Program-made: the position numbers and the translations under genes
Shown here: positions 33,901 through 42,685 of the stretch, one piece after another
Layout of the letters: each line of letters begins with the position of its first letter
Position numbering within the stretch: the first letter of the stretch is position 1
Notes under the pieces: generated by a model
The model's input: only the letters and a program-made list of their open reading frames with translations
Told to the model about the DNA's origin: nothing
The model's database searches: none
Assembly: GCA_030386875.1 (NCBI GenBank)
Contig: CM059569.1
Coordinates: 49,081,842 to 49,145,841 of the forward strand
Reading direction: 5' to 3'
DNA length: 64,000 nucleotides
From: Morinoia aosen
Taxonomy: Eukaryota; Arthropoda; Malacostraca; Amphipoda; Talitridae

Positions 33901-36900
33901 ATAACCAGAAAATTAACCAGAGAAAAATTTAACACTCCCACATATCTTGCAAATTCTGGGTCATATCTCAAGTTTACATTGAAAAAAAAAAAAAATTTTC
34001 TATTCATGATAACATTATTTAGTTGAATACATTTTCTGTAGTAGATTAACTAACGTTCAATACTTAACTTGAATTTGAGTTAATTTTAGAGATCAAGTTT
34101 GAATATAACAAACACTGAATAGATCGTGCCTTTATTTAGCCATCAGGTGTTTATGGAAATTACTTCATTGACCCACAGTGGGTGATGTTGCAAAGTGTTA
34201 CCACTCTCTTGTCCCATCAAAGGTGATCTCCAGCAACCAAAGAAAAGAAACCTTTTATTACGAACAGTAAAAAATGTGAAATCTATGCACAAGGCATGTT
34301 CCTTCACAGGTTTACAAAACAAAGTAGGCACAAACTATGGAAGTAACAAAGGCCTTTCATAAGCTGAGGTAACACAACATTAATATATCATTACAAGGTT
34401 TATCAACTCTTTTTCCAGGCTTACATGCTCCTTTTGTCCCTAGAGATGGAAAGTTTGAAATTATACTGTGATAAATACATTCCAGCCCCACTCCTCACAC
34501 CCATTTAGTATGTATAGTTACAAAACTGACATTCTATCAATATGAATTTCATACCCTTAATAATATATACTTGGTGCACTGAATGTAACGTCATAAATTA
34601 TTCTCCAAACCTTGGCAAGAGGCTATTGGGCTAAGCATTTTTTTTAACACTTGAGCTAAGTATTTTTTAATGCACTCCTAATGAAGAACACCACGAGTAC
34701 CAATATTAGCAAGGATAGCAGAAGAGGCAATAATATTTGATGAGATTATTATTTGTCATCTGTTTCATATGAAAAATAGAATCTCATGAACCATGTGATT
34801 TAAATTATTATACTTCTTAAAATCATGAAAATTTCCTAAGATGGCATATTTTTTCTGCAGAAGGTAGGTAACAATTTTACAATTACAACCATGAATTAAT
34901 TCAATTAATTTTCACAATTGTAATTGAATTTTGAATGCCTGAGTTCTATTATTAGAAACAGGTCTATGAAACAATCTAGATTTTCATATTTTTCCAGGCA
35001 ACCAAGAGGTCACTAATACAGAACTATTGTAGAAAGTAAATATAAAGGAGAAGTTGCCAATCTAGCCAATTAACATACTAACAGACATAGGTTACACTAA
35101 AGTTCAATATTAAATTGAAATTTAAAGTCAATTTTAGTGAGCCATTTTGAAAATAGCAAACATTAACTCAATCAAGCCTTCATTTAACTTTGAGTATGTA
35201 TGAAAATTGAGTTTGTGACTACTGGTCTGTCACCAGCTTGTACTACCAAAGGCTGATGTGGCAGTTAATGTGTTAAAAAACTTTAAAAGCATTAGAATTA
35301 GAGGTTAGCATTATGTGACAAAGAGAAAATTGATAGATATCCAAATGAAATGTTGCAAATTTAATAAGCTGCAGAACAGTCTGCCATAGCTTCACGCTTA
35401 TGAGGCTGTTACACTACGCATTCTAATGAAAAGCAATAGGAGTTAAATTAGTTAAGTATTATTTAGACTAACACAAAATAACAACTGTACTTGCAGCAAT
35501 TATTCATTTCACCCATTATGATGATCATACTGAATAAATAATAGAGCAAAGCAATAGGTATGTATAACCACTCACTCAAGGATTTCCATATGAGAAGCCA
35601 CAACATCAGCAATAGCTTGCGTATCCGCTGCAGAACCGGAGCGACAGCAGTAGATGCGGTCGGTCACTTTGGTGAGCTTATCGGTGACACGATTGGTAAC
35701 AAAGGTACCACTGGATGTGCGTGAATCTGCCCCCACAACTACACCATCAGCAAACTCCACAGCCATGATGGTTGTCTGTTAAAATTAAGAAATGTTCACT
35801 GACAGAGTATATTAGCAGGCAAAGTTTAGTGAATGAATAAATCCAGTTTTTATAACTATTTTATCAGACTTTGTACAAGCTTTTTAATATAGCAAATAAA
35901 GTTTCCAATAATATTGGTATTCTTTCAAACAAATGCAGATGAATAATTAAGCCGAGGAAATAATTTTTGTAAGCAATTTGTTCTCAAATTTGAGGAAAAG
36001 CTGCAGAACCTATTGTGCACCACACAAAACTAAATAGAAATACCAATGTTGGCATCTTCTAATATTCATTCACTAGGCTAATGGCTTCTAAGAATAAAAC
36101 TTGGGTAAGAAGTTATACACTAGCCCAAGTCTAGTGCAAGGTCTACTTTTTTTATCAAGAAACTGCTCTACTTTTCATGTATTTGTATTTCAAGTACATA
36201 TTTTCAGCAAACTCAGCAAATTGTTGATAAGAGTATAAATAAAATTCAATTACAACTATGCTTTGCAGACTTACTAATTCAATCATAATTTTTTATTGAA
36301 GAGGAAATTCTTTTCATACATGTATTATAACTAATTAAGACAACAGATTGTCTACTCATATATGTACAGAGTGCGCTGTCATAAAAATCTGACATTTTAT
36401 ACTCCTGCAGTTCTTTTAATTCAGCAAAAATTGGTATCCAAGTTCAAAATATAAAATACAGATAGCTATGAATTTTTTTCGTTCTTCAAATGATATAGAT
36501 CAAGTTGGCGGTTAGTATTATTTTGACTTCATTTCCTATTTAAAACTAATAGCTCAACAACATTTTAAGAAATTTATCTCATTTTCATAAAAAAAAATAA
36601 GGTATTAATTTAAACTCTATGGTTTCCATTAAAAATGAGGTAAATCTGAAGGAAAGAACAGTAATCAATTTTGTAAATTTTGATGCCTAAATATAGTTCA
36701 TTAGATCAAAATAAACAAGTTTTCTTCTATGCACTTTCCGTCTGAAATGAGTATTTTATTAGTTATAGCGGTAAATTACTAACCGCAACTCGAGTGTTTG
36801 AAGTGGAAAGTAATTCAAGGAGCGCGTCGGAACACTGCAATGCAATCTCGCTTCCAGCCCGCTTGTCATCAAAGACGAAACCAAACCTACCGCTATACCT

Positions 36901-38776
36901 GGTTAAATACTCATTTGACAAAAAACGTGTGTATAAAAGAAAAGTTGTTTATTTCGATGTTATTACCATGATTCAAGCAACAAAAATTTGAAAATCTATG
37001 AGTAGCTGTTTATTCAAGTGCATTTGTCATCAGAGACAAAACTAAACCTACCGCTAGAACTCTTAATATAATCATTTCAGACTGAAAATGCATAGAAGAA
37101 AACTTGTTTATTTTGATTAAATCATTTATGTTATGGCACCGAAAAGTAAGAAATTGATTAGTGTCCTTTCCTTCACATTTACCAAAAATAATTCAGATGG
37201 TCTAAATAAAAAACTTAGTTTTATGCTCTATAGAGGGTTGCAACTTGCAAAAAATACCTGAAAATTAATTAGAGTTTAGCCAGAATCCAATATTATGGAA
37301 CAAGGTAAATTTCATCTATTGTTTATATTTTACATGCTACCTTGATGGTCAATTTGAGACTGATTCAGTTATTCAGACTACATGACTGACAGTGTATTAA
37401 GCATTTGAGTATTTCAGCTAAATTTCTTCTGCTAAAATTGCTGAAATGTCCCATTGATTTACCACCACATATTAGGCATTCAAATTTCCCATGCACACTA
37501 ATATTTATGAAGTTTTTAGATGCTACATATGTAATGTCAGAAAAATCTGAAGGATATGTCAGTTATCGATTTTGTAAATTTTGATGCCTAAGCATAGCTA
37601 ATTAGATCGAAATAAACAAGTTTTAATTAATTTAGCGTAATTTAATTAATAACGAAAGCTAACTTCCTATTACAAACGTAAAGAGGTTGGGTTGAGAGGG
37701 GTATGCACAGTTCTTTTAGTGAAAATTATAAATAAAGGTTTCTAGAGACGTTTGTTTACATTGACGCCAAGGTGGCTGCCGCCATGGCGCCAACCGGTAC
37801 TGAAGATGGCGGCAGCCATCTTTGAGTCGATATAAACAAACGTCACTTGCAACCTTTATTTATAATTTCCACTAAAAGAACTGTGCCTACCCATCTCGAC
37901 CCAACCTCTTTACGTTTGTAATAGAGGATAGCTTCCGTTATCATTGCAAAAACAATGACTGTTTTTGCGCAAATAAGGCCATTCAGGAGCGCCATTCGTA
38001 TAACTTCAAACTTAAATAACTCAAAAACTAAGCATTTCCGGGCACATTGTCATTCTTATAAAACGTCTTAAAGTTGACTATATTACCTGTCTATACCTAC
38101 GAAATTATGAAATTCGTTGACAACATTAAATTCAATATTGACCTTATTTTGATTAAATTAATTAGGTTCAGGCACCAAAAAGTGGAAAATCGATAACTGA
38201 CATATCCTTCAGATTTACCTGATGTTTTAGTTAAAAACAAAATCAACTATGTTAAGGCACTGATATGTCAAAAATTGATTACTGGTTAATCCTCAACATT
38301 TACCCAGAATTTAAAATTTCCGTGAATGGGTTAAACTGCATATTGACCAATTTTTGTTGCAGAGATTCAATTCATTCTCTCAGCTTAGCCTTAATGAAAA
38401 ATTTCTGTCTTCATTCCATATTAACACCTAACAGATTAAAAAATAAATCAAAGCTTCAATATTTAATTTACAATAGGCTAATACAGCCTAGAACACCAAA
38501 ATATGTTACACATTGTTTCTGTATTGTAACATCTACTAATTACAATGAAATTATTGAAGTATTTGCTACACAAATTGAAATATGAATATCTATAATTTAG
38601 ACTACCATTTAGTAATAACAATTTTAGATGGTTTAATTTGCTTTGCATACTTTAAAAAACACAATTAAATATTTAGGCAAGAACTTATATATATTACACA
38701 CCCCAGTCATGACTTCTTGATTGCGCCAATCGGCAGGCAATAGTTGCTGAAGAGAATCAACTGCTGTGGCAGCCAT
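21684..38776 (-). CDS. PSMB6: Proteasome subunit beta-1 (PSMB6), four exons, complete
   Basis: Exons on the minus strand are 38702-38776, 35576-35775, 33301-33430 and 21684-21956. They give 225 residues, close to the usual 230-240. Residues 1-25 are the propeptide and end in Met-Thr-Gly; cleavage before Thr26 (mature Thr1) releases the nucleophile. In mature numbering the sequence shows Thr1, Asp17, Arg19, Lys33 and Arg45; Arg45 is the hallmark of the caspase-like beta-1 site. [24 protein letters not shown] and IIVAGWD are beta-1 signatures, and LTRDGSSGG holds the active-site Asp/Ser pair. Known role: the beta-1 subunit cuts after acidic residues in the 20S core. All introns are GT-AG with matching phase. 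Introns are 2.9, 2.1 and 11.3 kb; the last holds a LINE. No immunoproteasome-type change is seen. Confidence 0.97.
21957..22809. other. PSMB6 intron 3, 3' part
   Basis: AT-rich. At 22440-22510 it has short repeats of CCTATCCTAACCCAACATAG type, the reverse of the TTAGGATAGG-rich repeats at 53.9-54.3 kb. Confidence 0.55.
22810..23260. repeat. 451-bp direct repeat flanking the LINE, left copy
   Basis: Same length as 31163-31613 and differing at only two positions by eye (CCTAAGT/CCCAAGT, AGTATATG/AGTTTATG). It abuts the LINE 3' tail. It contains most of a family R copy. Confidence 0.95.
22985..23260 (+). mobile_element. Family R repeat, 3' end cut by LINE insertion (left copy)
   Basis: TTTAAGCCTCCCTAACC through CTGGGAGCGCTAATTCTCAT. 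The terminal GATACAAT hairpin is absent because the LINE inserted at CTCATA; the intact 3' end follows the right-hand copy. Confidence 0.85.
23944..24884 (+). mobile_element. Mariner, internally deleted, inside LINE ORF2
   Basis: Element 23946-24882 (937 bp) with perfect 29-bp terminal inverted repeats beginning CGAGGCCTGTCGAAAAAG, flanked by the TA duplication at 23944-23945 and 24883-24884. Full mariners are about 1.3 kb; the central 350 bp or so is missing. Removing it rejoins the RNase H frame of the LINE. Confidence 0.95.
24151..24811 (+). pseudogene. Mariner transposase remnant with central deletion
   Basis: From ATG at 24151 about 109 residues encode the paired helix-turn-helix DNA-binding part ([44 protein letters not shown]). 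At about 24478 the sequence jumps, in another frame, to the C-terminal half: [10 protein letters not shown] carries the second catalytic Asp and [17 protein letters not shown] the third, ending in YFEGD and TAG-type stop. The first catalytic Asp and its surroundings are deleted, so no active enzyme can be made. Confidence 0.92.
28114..30657 (-). CDS. LINE ORF1, nucleic-acid binding protein, 847 residues, intact
   Basis: A likely coiled coil lies at about residues 60-125. Two related modules follow, about 160-375 and 430-630, each with an RRM-like segment ([17 protein letters not shown] and [17 protein letters not shown]), an NRPM(I/M)C or DRPMMC lead-in and three Cys/His knuckles ([86 protein letters not shown]). 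The last about 50 residues are rich in Arg-Ser ([17 protein letters not shown]). Known role of the family: binds element RNA as a chaperone and packages it. Position in front of ORF2 supports this. No stop or frameshift is present. Confidence 0.9.
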   Translation of the reverse strand: MYAKNKNKLKQRINSNKNNLSTATNVGATNPKTNNITRKISENNETFDQTTEKTPPEPNGATCKVDQLEAKLNEVLNRLAADDATKCINPDKHEVEKEAQNVDDRIRKIENTLEKILEMTKAQNIGKNSKIMGCEKENVRKQCKANKYTPISLNQEMTKNDHYTKFFSVKFKIEERNQINPFCLQEEIVKITGLKAKRITYSGKDSFIIETRNKPQSERITRLNNVDGINCQISEHPYYNQSKGLIYIQEYDVDNMEDFVEGLKSQYNISDAVRASFIKTRFSQTTPLLLTFNSYTTPDSIYIPGEKSDTIVYPFINRPMICHKCQNYGHTAKHCHNEANCKRCGETGHDSEQCGSALSCMHCKRQHETGHRECPKHIMETEICKVQQEQRVNRRRAVQIVTGHSEIPISDTNTPTTHFNITMQENEKRKITPWLLEKCIANQIQGKPKSIRSGGKNTFIVELDHTRQKDEIQKIKDINNIPVQVTENNYVNLSKGLAYIYNYDFTNFEKFKQGLMENQIIKNVEPANWIKSRNTNAKAILLTFRGSTPPEYIDILGQDCKSRIYEYFDRPMMCKKCLEYNHTAKRCTSEEFVCGKCATKDHEATNCTENNLTCYHCGNNHKTGDRTCPEQRKQQELISIRTKQNVSREQALIIYHKRSPQLDQSYAQITRNRTDQIPKVPTPQPFMAATKNQTITEQNMAPPLCNEPGTTDNTTDTPETKPPQTSQRDHETCEKEILRIKPNPAQLLKSTINIETTAEGSENEEDGTSECNPIMRQEARRIFNEFKPPKQHKPSKTQNKKRPRSRSKSRSPTYSRNRHDKRQIYSDEEQSHYSRDSRIRDRSPKRK
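30658..31162 (-). other. LINE 5' leader
   Basis: About 505 bp upstream of ORF1 to the boundary with the right direct repeat. I-type elements carry an internal promoter here; none can be recognised by eye. A GC-rich stretch 30865-30905 stands out. Confidence 0.7.
31163..31613. repeat. 451-bp direct repeat flanking the LINE, right copy
   Basis: Copy of 22810-23260. It continues without break into the intact 3' end of the family R copy (GATTCAATAGTTGTATC, CCTGAGGGGG), which shows that this is the original target sequence. Confidence 0.95.
31338..31660 (+). mobile_element. Family R repeat, nearly full length (right copy)
   Basis: Runs from TTTAAGCCTCCCTAACC to TCTCCCTGAGGGGG with all family blocks in order. 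Confidence 0.85.
31661..32920. other. PSMB6 intron 3, 5' part
   Basis: AT-rich, no gene, RNA or clear element seen. Confidence 0.55.
32921..33145 (+). mobile_element. Family R repeat, very decayed copy
   Basis: TTGGTATGGAGTT, GAAGAAAGTGGTAG, ATAGTGAACCG, AATGGTTAAC and AGCAAAAGGGAGGCTTACCTTA follow the family order loosely. Confidence 0.4.
33301..33430 (-). CDS. PSMB6: PSMB6 exon 3
   Basis: It starts after TTGACCAG and supplies the last base of Glu67, then [16 protein letters not shown] and ICYRYRDSL. It ends GGACAG/GTAAAG in phase 0 (mature residue 110). Confidence 0.96.
33431..35575. other. PSMB6 intron 2
   Basis: 2.1 kb of AT-rich intron. I see no exon, RNA gene or mobile element. Confidence 0.65.
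35576..35775 (-). CDS. PSMB6: PSMB6 exon 2 (begins with catalytic Thr1)
   Basis: After acceptor TTTTAACAG the first codon ACA is Thr1, giving [20 protein letters not shown]. It ends CTTGA/GTGAGT in phase 2. It encodes mature residues 1-66 plus two bases of codon 67. Confidence 0.97.
36638..37184. mobile_element. MITE-like inverted-repeat element A in PSMB6 intron 1
   Basis: The left end GAGGTAAATCTGAAGGAAAG is mirrored at the right end as CTTTCCTTCACATTTACC, and the inverted similarity (TAATCAATTTTGTAAATTTT, GATGCCTAA or ATGGCACCG, AATAAACAAGTTTTCTTCTA, TGCATTTTC) extends inwards for over 100 bp per arm. No coding capacity. Confidence 0.65.
37257..37335. repeat. Dispersed repeat shared with 41900-41980
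   Basis: CCTGAAAATTAATTAGAGTT, TAGCCAGAATCCA, TTATGGAACAA and TTTCATCTATTGTT recur at 41900-41980 in the same order and orientation. Confidence 0.75.
37540..38219. mobile_element. MITE-like inverted-repeat element B, same family as A
   Basis: The left arm AAATCTGAAGGATATGTCAG and TTATCGATTTTGTAAATTTT is mirrored at the right by GAAAATCGATAACTGACATA and TCCTTCAGATTTACC. Another fold-back (37649-37941) sits between the arms. Confidence 0.75.
37649..37941. mobile_element. Fold-back element nested in element B
   Basis: Almost the whole 293 bp is one imperfect palindrome. Left arm: TAACGAAAGCTAAC, TATTACAAACGTAAAGAGG, CACAGTTCTTTTAGTG, ATTATAAATAAAGG. Right arm: the complement of each in reverse order, ending AGCTTCCGTTA. 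The centre carries GGTGGCTGCCGCCATGGCG against AAGATGGCGGCAGCCATCTT. Confidence 0.9.
38702..38776 (-). CDS. PSMB6: PSMB6 exon 1 (start codon and propeptide)
   Basis: 25 codons from ATG at 38774-38776, [17 protein letters not shown] at the start, ending EVMTG at a GGG/GTGTGT donor. It aligns by eye with the DW-(E/R)-x-(R/Q)-EV-x-TG end of known beta-1 propeptides. The ATG chosen is the one preceded by the least conserved sequence; the frame is open upstream but resembles nothing. Confidence 0.92.
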
Positions 38777-39949
38777 GATGAAATCCGAAGTACGATACTG
38801 AAGGTGCAACGGTAGTTCAGCGAAATCCAAAGCCGCTTCTGTCACACTGACTTGCAAGTTCAAGCAAATATGTTTAGGGAAGCTCCGGGGAGAGACGATG
38901 CGGACCGGATACCTAGTTAAATACACCTTGACTTTGGCAAAAAATTTTGAAAGCCGGGGATTTGAACGTATACCCTGCAAGTAACCTTCTGTTTGTTAAG
39001 TATATTTTATTTCGATAAATTTAAACTATGTACTATTATGAATAATTTTACCAATTCAATGAAACGCACGCATGGACTCTATGACTGATACCTGTCATCG
39101 AACCAGGGCCTAATGCAAATTCCAGACTCGAGTGAGGATGTGTAGATTTTTTTATATTTTTTTCTATGAGTAGAAACATCAAACTCGCTCTGCGAGCTTT
39201 CTCAAACTGAACCTTCAACTCAATGATCGAACGTCTAGCCGTTGTAATTTCTGCAACATAATGGGGATTCCATGATTTCTTTCAGAAAAACCTGTCACTT
39301 AAGTTAACTCTTGCTCAAACTGGGTCATTTACTCGTATGTATTTTTTGTGTTAGAGAACCTTTGTGTGACTTTGAATTTAAGACTGGGAGGTTAAGACAT
39401 TCAAATAACAACTCACCATTAATAAAAATAATTTTAGTATTTACTTTCAACATTGATATTTATATATTTGACAAAGGCTATGATGATAGTTAACCATTGC
39501 TGGGAGAGGGTAATGTATTTCTTTGCCGATATGAACACACCACATTACGTTAATTCTCCAAAACATGAATAAAATGGAAAAAACACTGTGGTCATAACAC
39601 TCATGAAATAACTCAAGATTTCAATCTGTGGGGAGTTCGATCACCTTGCACGAAGCAAGAGGTTGACGAAAACGCATGAAGTTCTCGCAAATTCGCTATT
39701 CCTCCCTCAAAGCTGGTGAGCAGTTAGTAACGAGGAGGGTGTCGAGCAGAGGCTTTGTTCTTTAACACGCCAGGTAAAGATTCAATACTGTTCAGATCAG
39801 AAGAAAAAAGAAAGAAAGAGAGAAAAAACTATCTATTTTCAAAAAAGTTATTACATGAGATGCAAAATACATTGGATTTTTAAAATTTCTGAATAAAATG
39901 GAAATAAATGAAAATGTATATTTTTACGTTGGTTTTCCTTTTCACCTTA
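38777..39949. promoter_or_regulatory. PSMB6 upstream region, promoter expected
   Basis: The start codon of PSMB6 is at 38776, so the promoter should lie within the first few hundred bases here. I see no TATA box at a useful distance or other decisive motif. The rest is AT-rich with no gene recognised. Confidence 0.4.
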
Positions 39950-40165
39950 CGAGTAAGATAAAAGTTGAAGAAGAAAGTCAGAGGTGCTGAAAAACAGGAA
40001 AACAGAGATCCGGGAAGAAATGATCCTTAACAAAACAAAAAAAATTTTACTTCAACAAAAAGAAGGCCAACCTTACTCTCAGCTAGGGAGCTCATATTTT
40101 CCCCCTGGGGATGCCAATTCCCATAGATACTCGTACAATTGTTTTTCCTGAGGGGAGTTTTGAAC
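39950..40165 (+). mobile_element. Family R repeat, 3' half
   Basis: TAAAAGTTGAAGAAGAAAGT, GAGGTGCTGAAAAACAGGA, TTTTACTTCAACAAAAAGAA, TTTTCCCCCTGGGGATGCC, CCCATAGATACTCGTACAAT and TTCCTGAGGGG in family order. The 5' half is missing. Confidence 0.8.
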
Positions 40166-42609
40166 CAAGCGCGTGGGAGTTCAGGCAAAGTGAAGGGCCA
40201 AGGCTATTTTTAATTTAACCACAGACATCTAGTGGATAAAATTTTTTTTTCGAAGCGGAAAAGTAGTTTTCTGGTTGTCAGCGTATTAATATTTTATTTA
40301 AATACTAATATCATAATTTTGCTAGCCGAATTTTACATTCTAAAACGTCTACGTATTTTGGAATATTTCCTTGGGAGTTATAATAATACCACGAAGAAGT
40401 ATGGAGTCGTCTGGCAAAAAAGTCTTGAGACGTAGACAAAGTTGGCACAGAATGGCCAAACTACCACGGTATAAGTCGGTAGTAAAACACGAAATGTAGA
40501 AAACTGCTGTATTTACATCAAGTAGCTTATATTTTTAAGTTCTTAGACTCAGAGCAGTAAATTTGCAAAATATTCTATCCTCGGTAATGGAGGCATCACA
40601 TATAGCCACTAAATGCTGGGCCAAAGTTTTCGAGTGCAAACACAAAAGCCTCAGCTTAGGAAACAAAATTGAGTTCCATTGTAATGATAAAAAAAAACTA
40701 ATAGTGGACGTCTTTAGCTACCAACAAGCTCTAAAGCAGATAAATTTGATGTTTCATTTTGAAACCCAAGAACGGCACCGAATCCTAAAAACAATTGATG
40801 AAGTGCGAGCTAAATTAGCGTAAAATTAAAACTTACATCACAGCAAAGCACAGCTAGTATAAGTTAACTCAGCTGAAAAAATGCGCAATTTTGCAGCAGT
40901 TGTACACAGAGTGATTGCGAGTGTTACAACTCTCATAATAAATTCTTGGCCGGATGAATATAGGGGCCCACTGTACGGTGAGAGGAAATAAGTTCGTTTG
41001 AAAGCAGCCAGTTACACTTTTTAGAACTGCTTCAATCACTTACAAGGGCAGATGATAACTCGGTAATAGCCAATGTTTTCGAATGGAAACCTCTCTTAAT
41101 TGTTTTACAGCAAAAACATTTCAATGGTGAAATCTTGGGTCCGAATACACGTGAACGAGTGCTTTCAGTATGGTACTCTAGTTGACGAGACTTTTAGTAT
41201 TCTTTAGCACTGCATGATCTTTCAAAATGACTTATACACTCCTCTCGTCTTCACAAAGATGTTAGACTGCGTTGTATTTTGAGCTAACTGCATACTACCG
41301 AGGTCGTAGCTAAGAGTATTATACAAATTTCGATTTATGGGACGGATGAATTGAACGTAATATTACAAGGCAAGTATTTGCTGCCCGTATTTCATTTGTT
41401 TAACCGATGAATAGGACCAAGGAAGAAAGGACGACATGTATTCAGGGTGCTTTCACGGTCAGACGGATGCAAAGAAGTCAACAATGTTCATAAAATGCAA
41501 TGAAGAGTAAATAAAAACGGTGTATTTTTCAAGAACGAAATTTTATATCACAGAATGGCGTCAGTTGATGAGCTGCTTTGAGACAAGATTAGAAGGAAAT
41601 ATACGCTTTTTGGTGATGAACGAGAGATTGTAGCCATTGATTTGTTGCAGCTTAAAGTTACTCTTGATTTAGCGCGGTGTGAAAGAGGAACGCATGGATT
41701 ACCTACGGAAATTTGTTACAGGCGCTCAGTAAGATCAAGTTTTGATGATTTTAAGAAAGTTGAGGGGATGTTGATACAAGGCAAATTCAAAGCGCTATGA
41801 AATAATCCGACGATGTTTCTTCAACAACCCTTTTACATACGCACACTTAGCATAAACACACGAAACATCAACTCGACTAAGACAGGAAAACAAAAAAATA
41901 CCTGAAAATTAATCAGAGTTTAGCCAGAATCCAGTTTTATGGAACAACAAGATGAGTTTTATCTATTGTTGATAAAAACACCGGAGATTTCGAAAATTTT
42001 TTTACGAGATCGGAGACACAAAAGTTGGGCTGGCCCCGACGCAGGCGCTCCGATCTACGCTGAGGCGCAGCAAATCAAGGGGGCAGAATTGTTTTTTTTT
42101 CAGGCCAAAATTCTCAAGTTTGACGTTTTTTGCGCAAAACTCGACTTTATAGAACCCTCGACCTCTGATTGTTGGCGCTACCTTGCAGGGTTACCCAATC
42201 TTCTTGCAGGGTTACTACAGAAGTCAGGGTTACTACAGGGTTACTACAGAAGTCAGCGCACGAGTCGGTGCTTAAAGTATATTTTTTCATGAAAAAATTG
42301 GAATGAAATAGATGCGATGAACGGGAAGAGCCACCTTTACGCCCCGTTTAAGCTCTTTTATCGTGATTAGTTGTACCAAAAATAAACAACACAGCCAGAA
42401 ATCGATGGAAAAGAATTGTGCTTTAGCAATAAAAGTTTAATATAGGTAAGTTGAATAAAATATGAGTAAACAATACCGTTTTGGCAATATTTTATCCACG
42501 TAGAAAAATAGTCTTGCTATTGGGTTCTCTAAAATATTTGAAACATAACTCATAGTAAGATTTTTACGTTAAATTATGTTACTTTAAATAATGCAAACGA
42601 CAAAAAAAT
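40166..42609. other. Intergenic, no gene recognised
   Basis: Open frames at 40563-40823 and 41939-42292 have no family resemblance or splice context. 41900-41980 repeats 37257-37335. Near 42185-42255 the phrase CAGGGTTAC recurs four times. Confidence 0.55.
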
Positions 42610-42685
42610 GTTCTTAAAAGAGGAAGGAAGAACACACCATTTAGGATGGAATTAAGGGAACGAGGTATCTAGGTGCAAGGTTTAG
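42610..42685 (+). mobile_element. Family R repeat, short fragment
   Basis: AGAGGAAGGAAGAACACACC, ATTTAGGATGGAATTAAGGG and AACGAGGTATCTAG match the first third of family R. Confidence 0.65.

Noticed and set aside
40563-40823. 86-codon plus-strand frame
   Set aside because: No family resemblance, AT-rich composition, no splice context.
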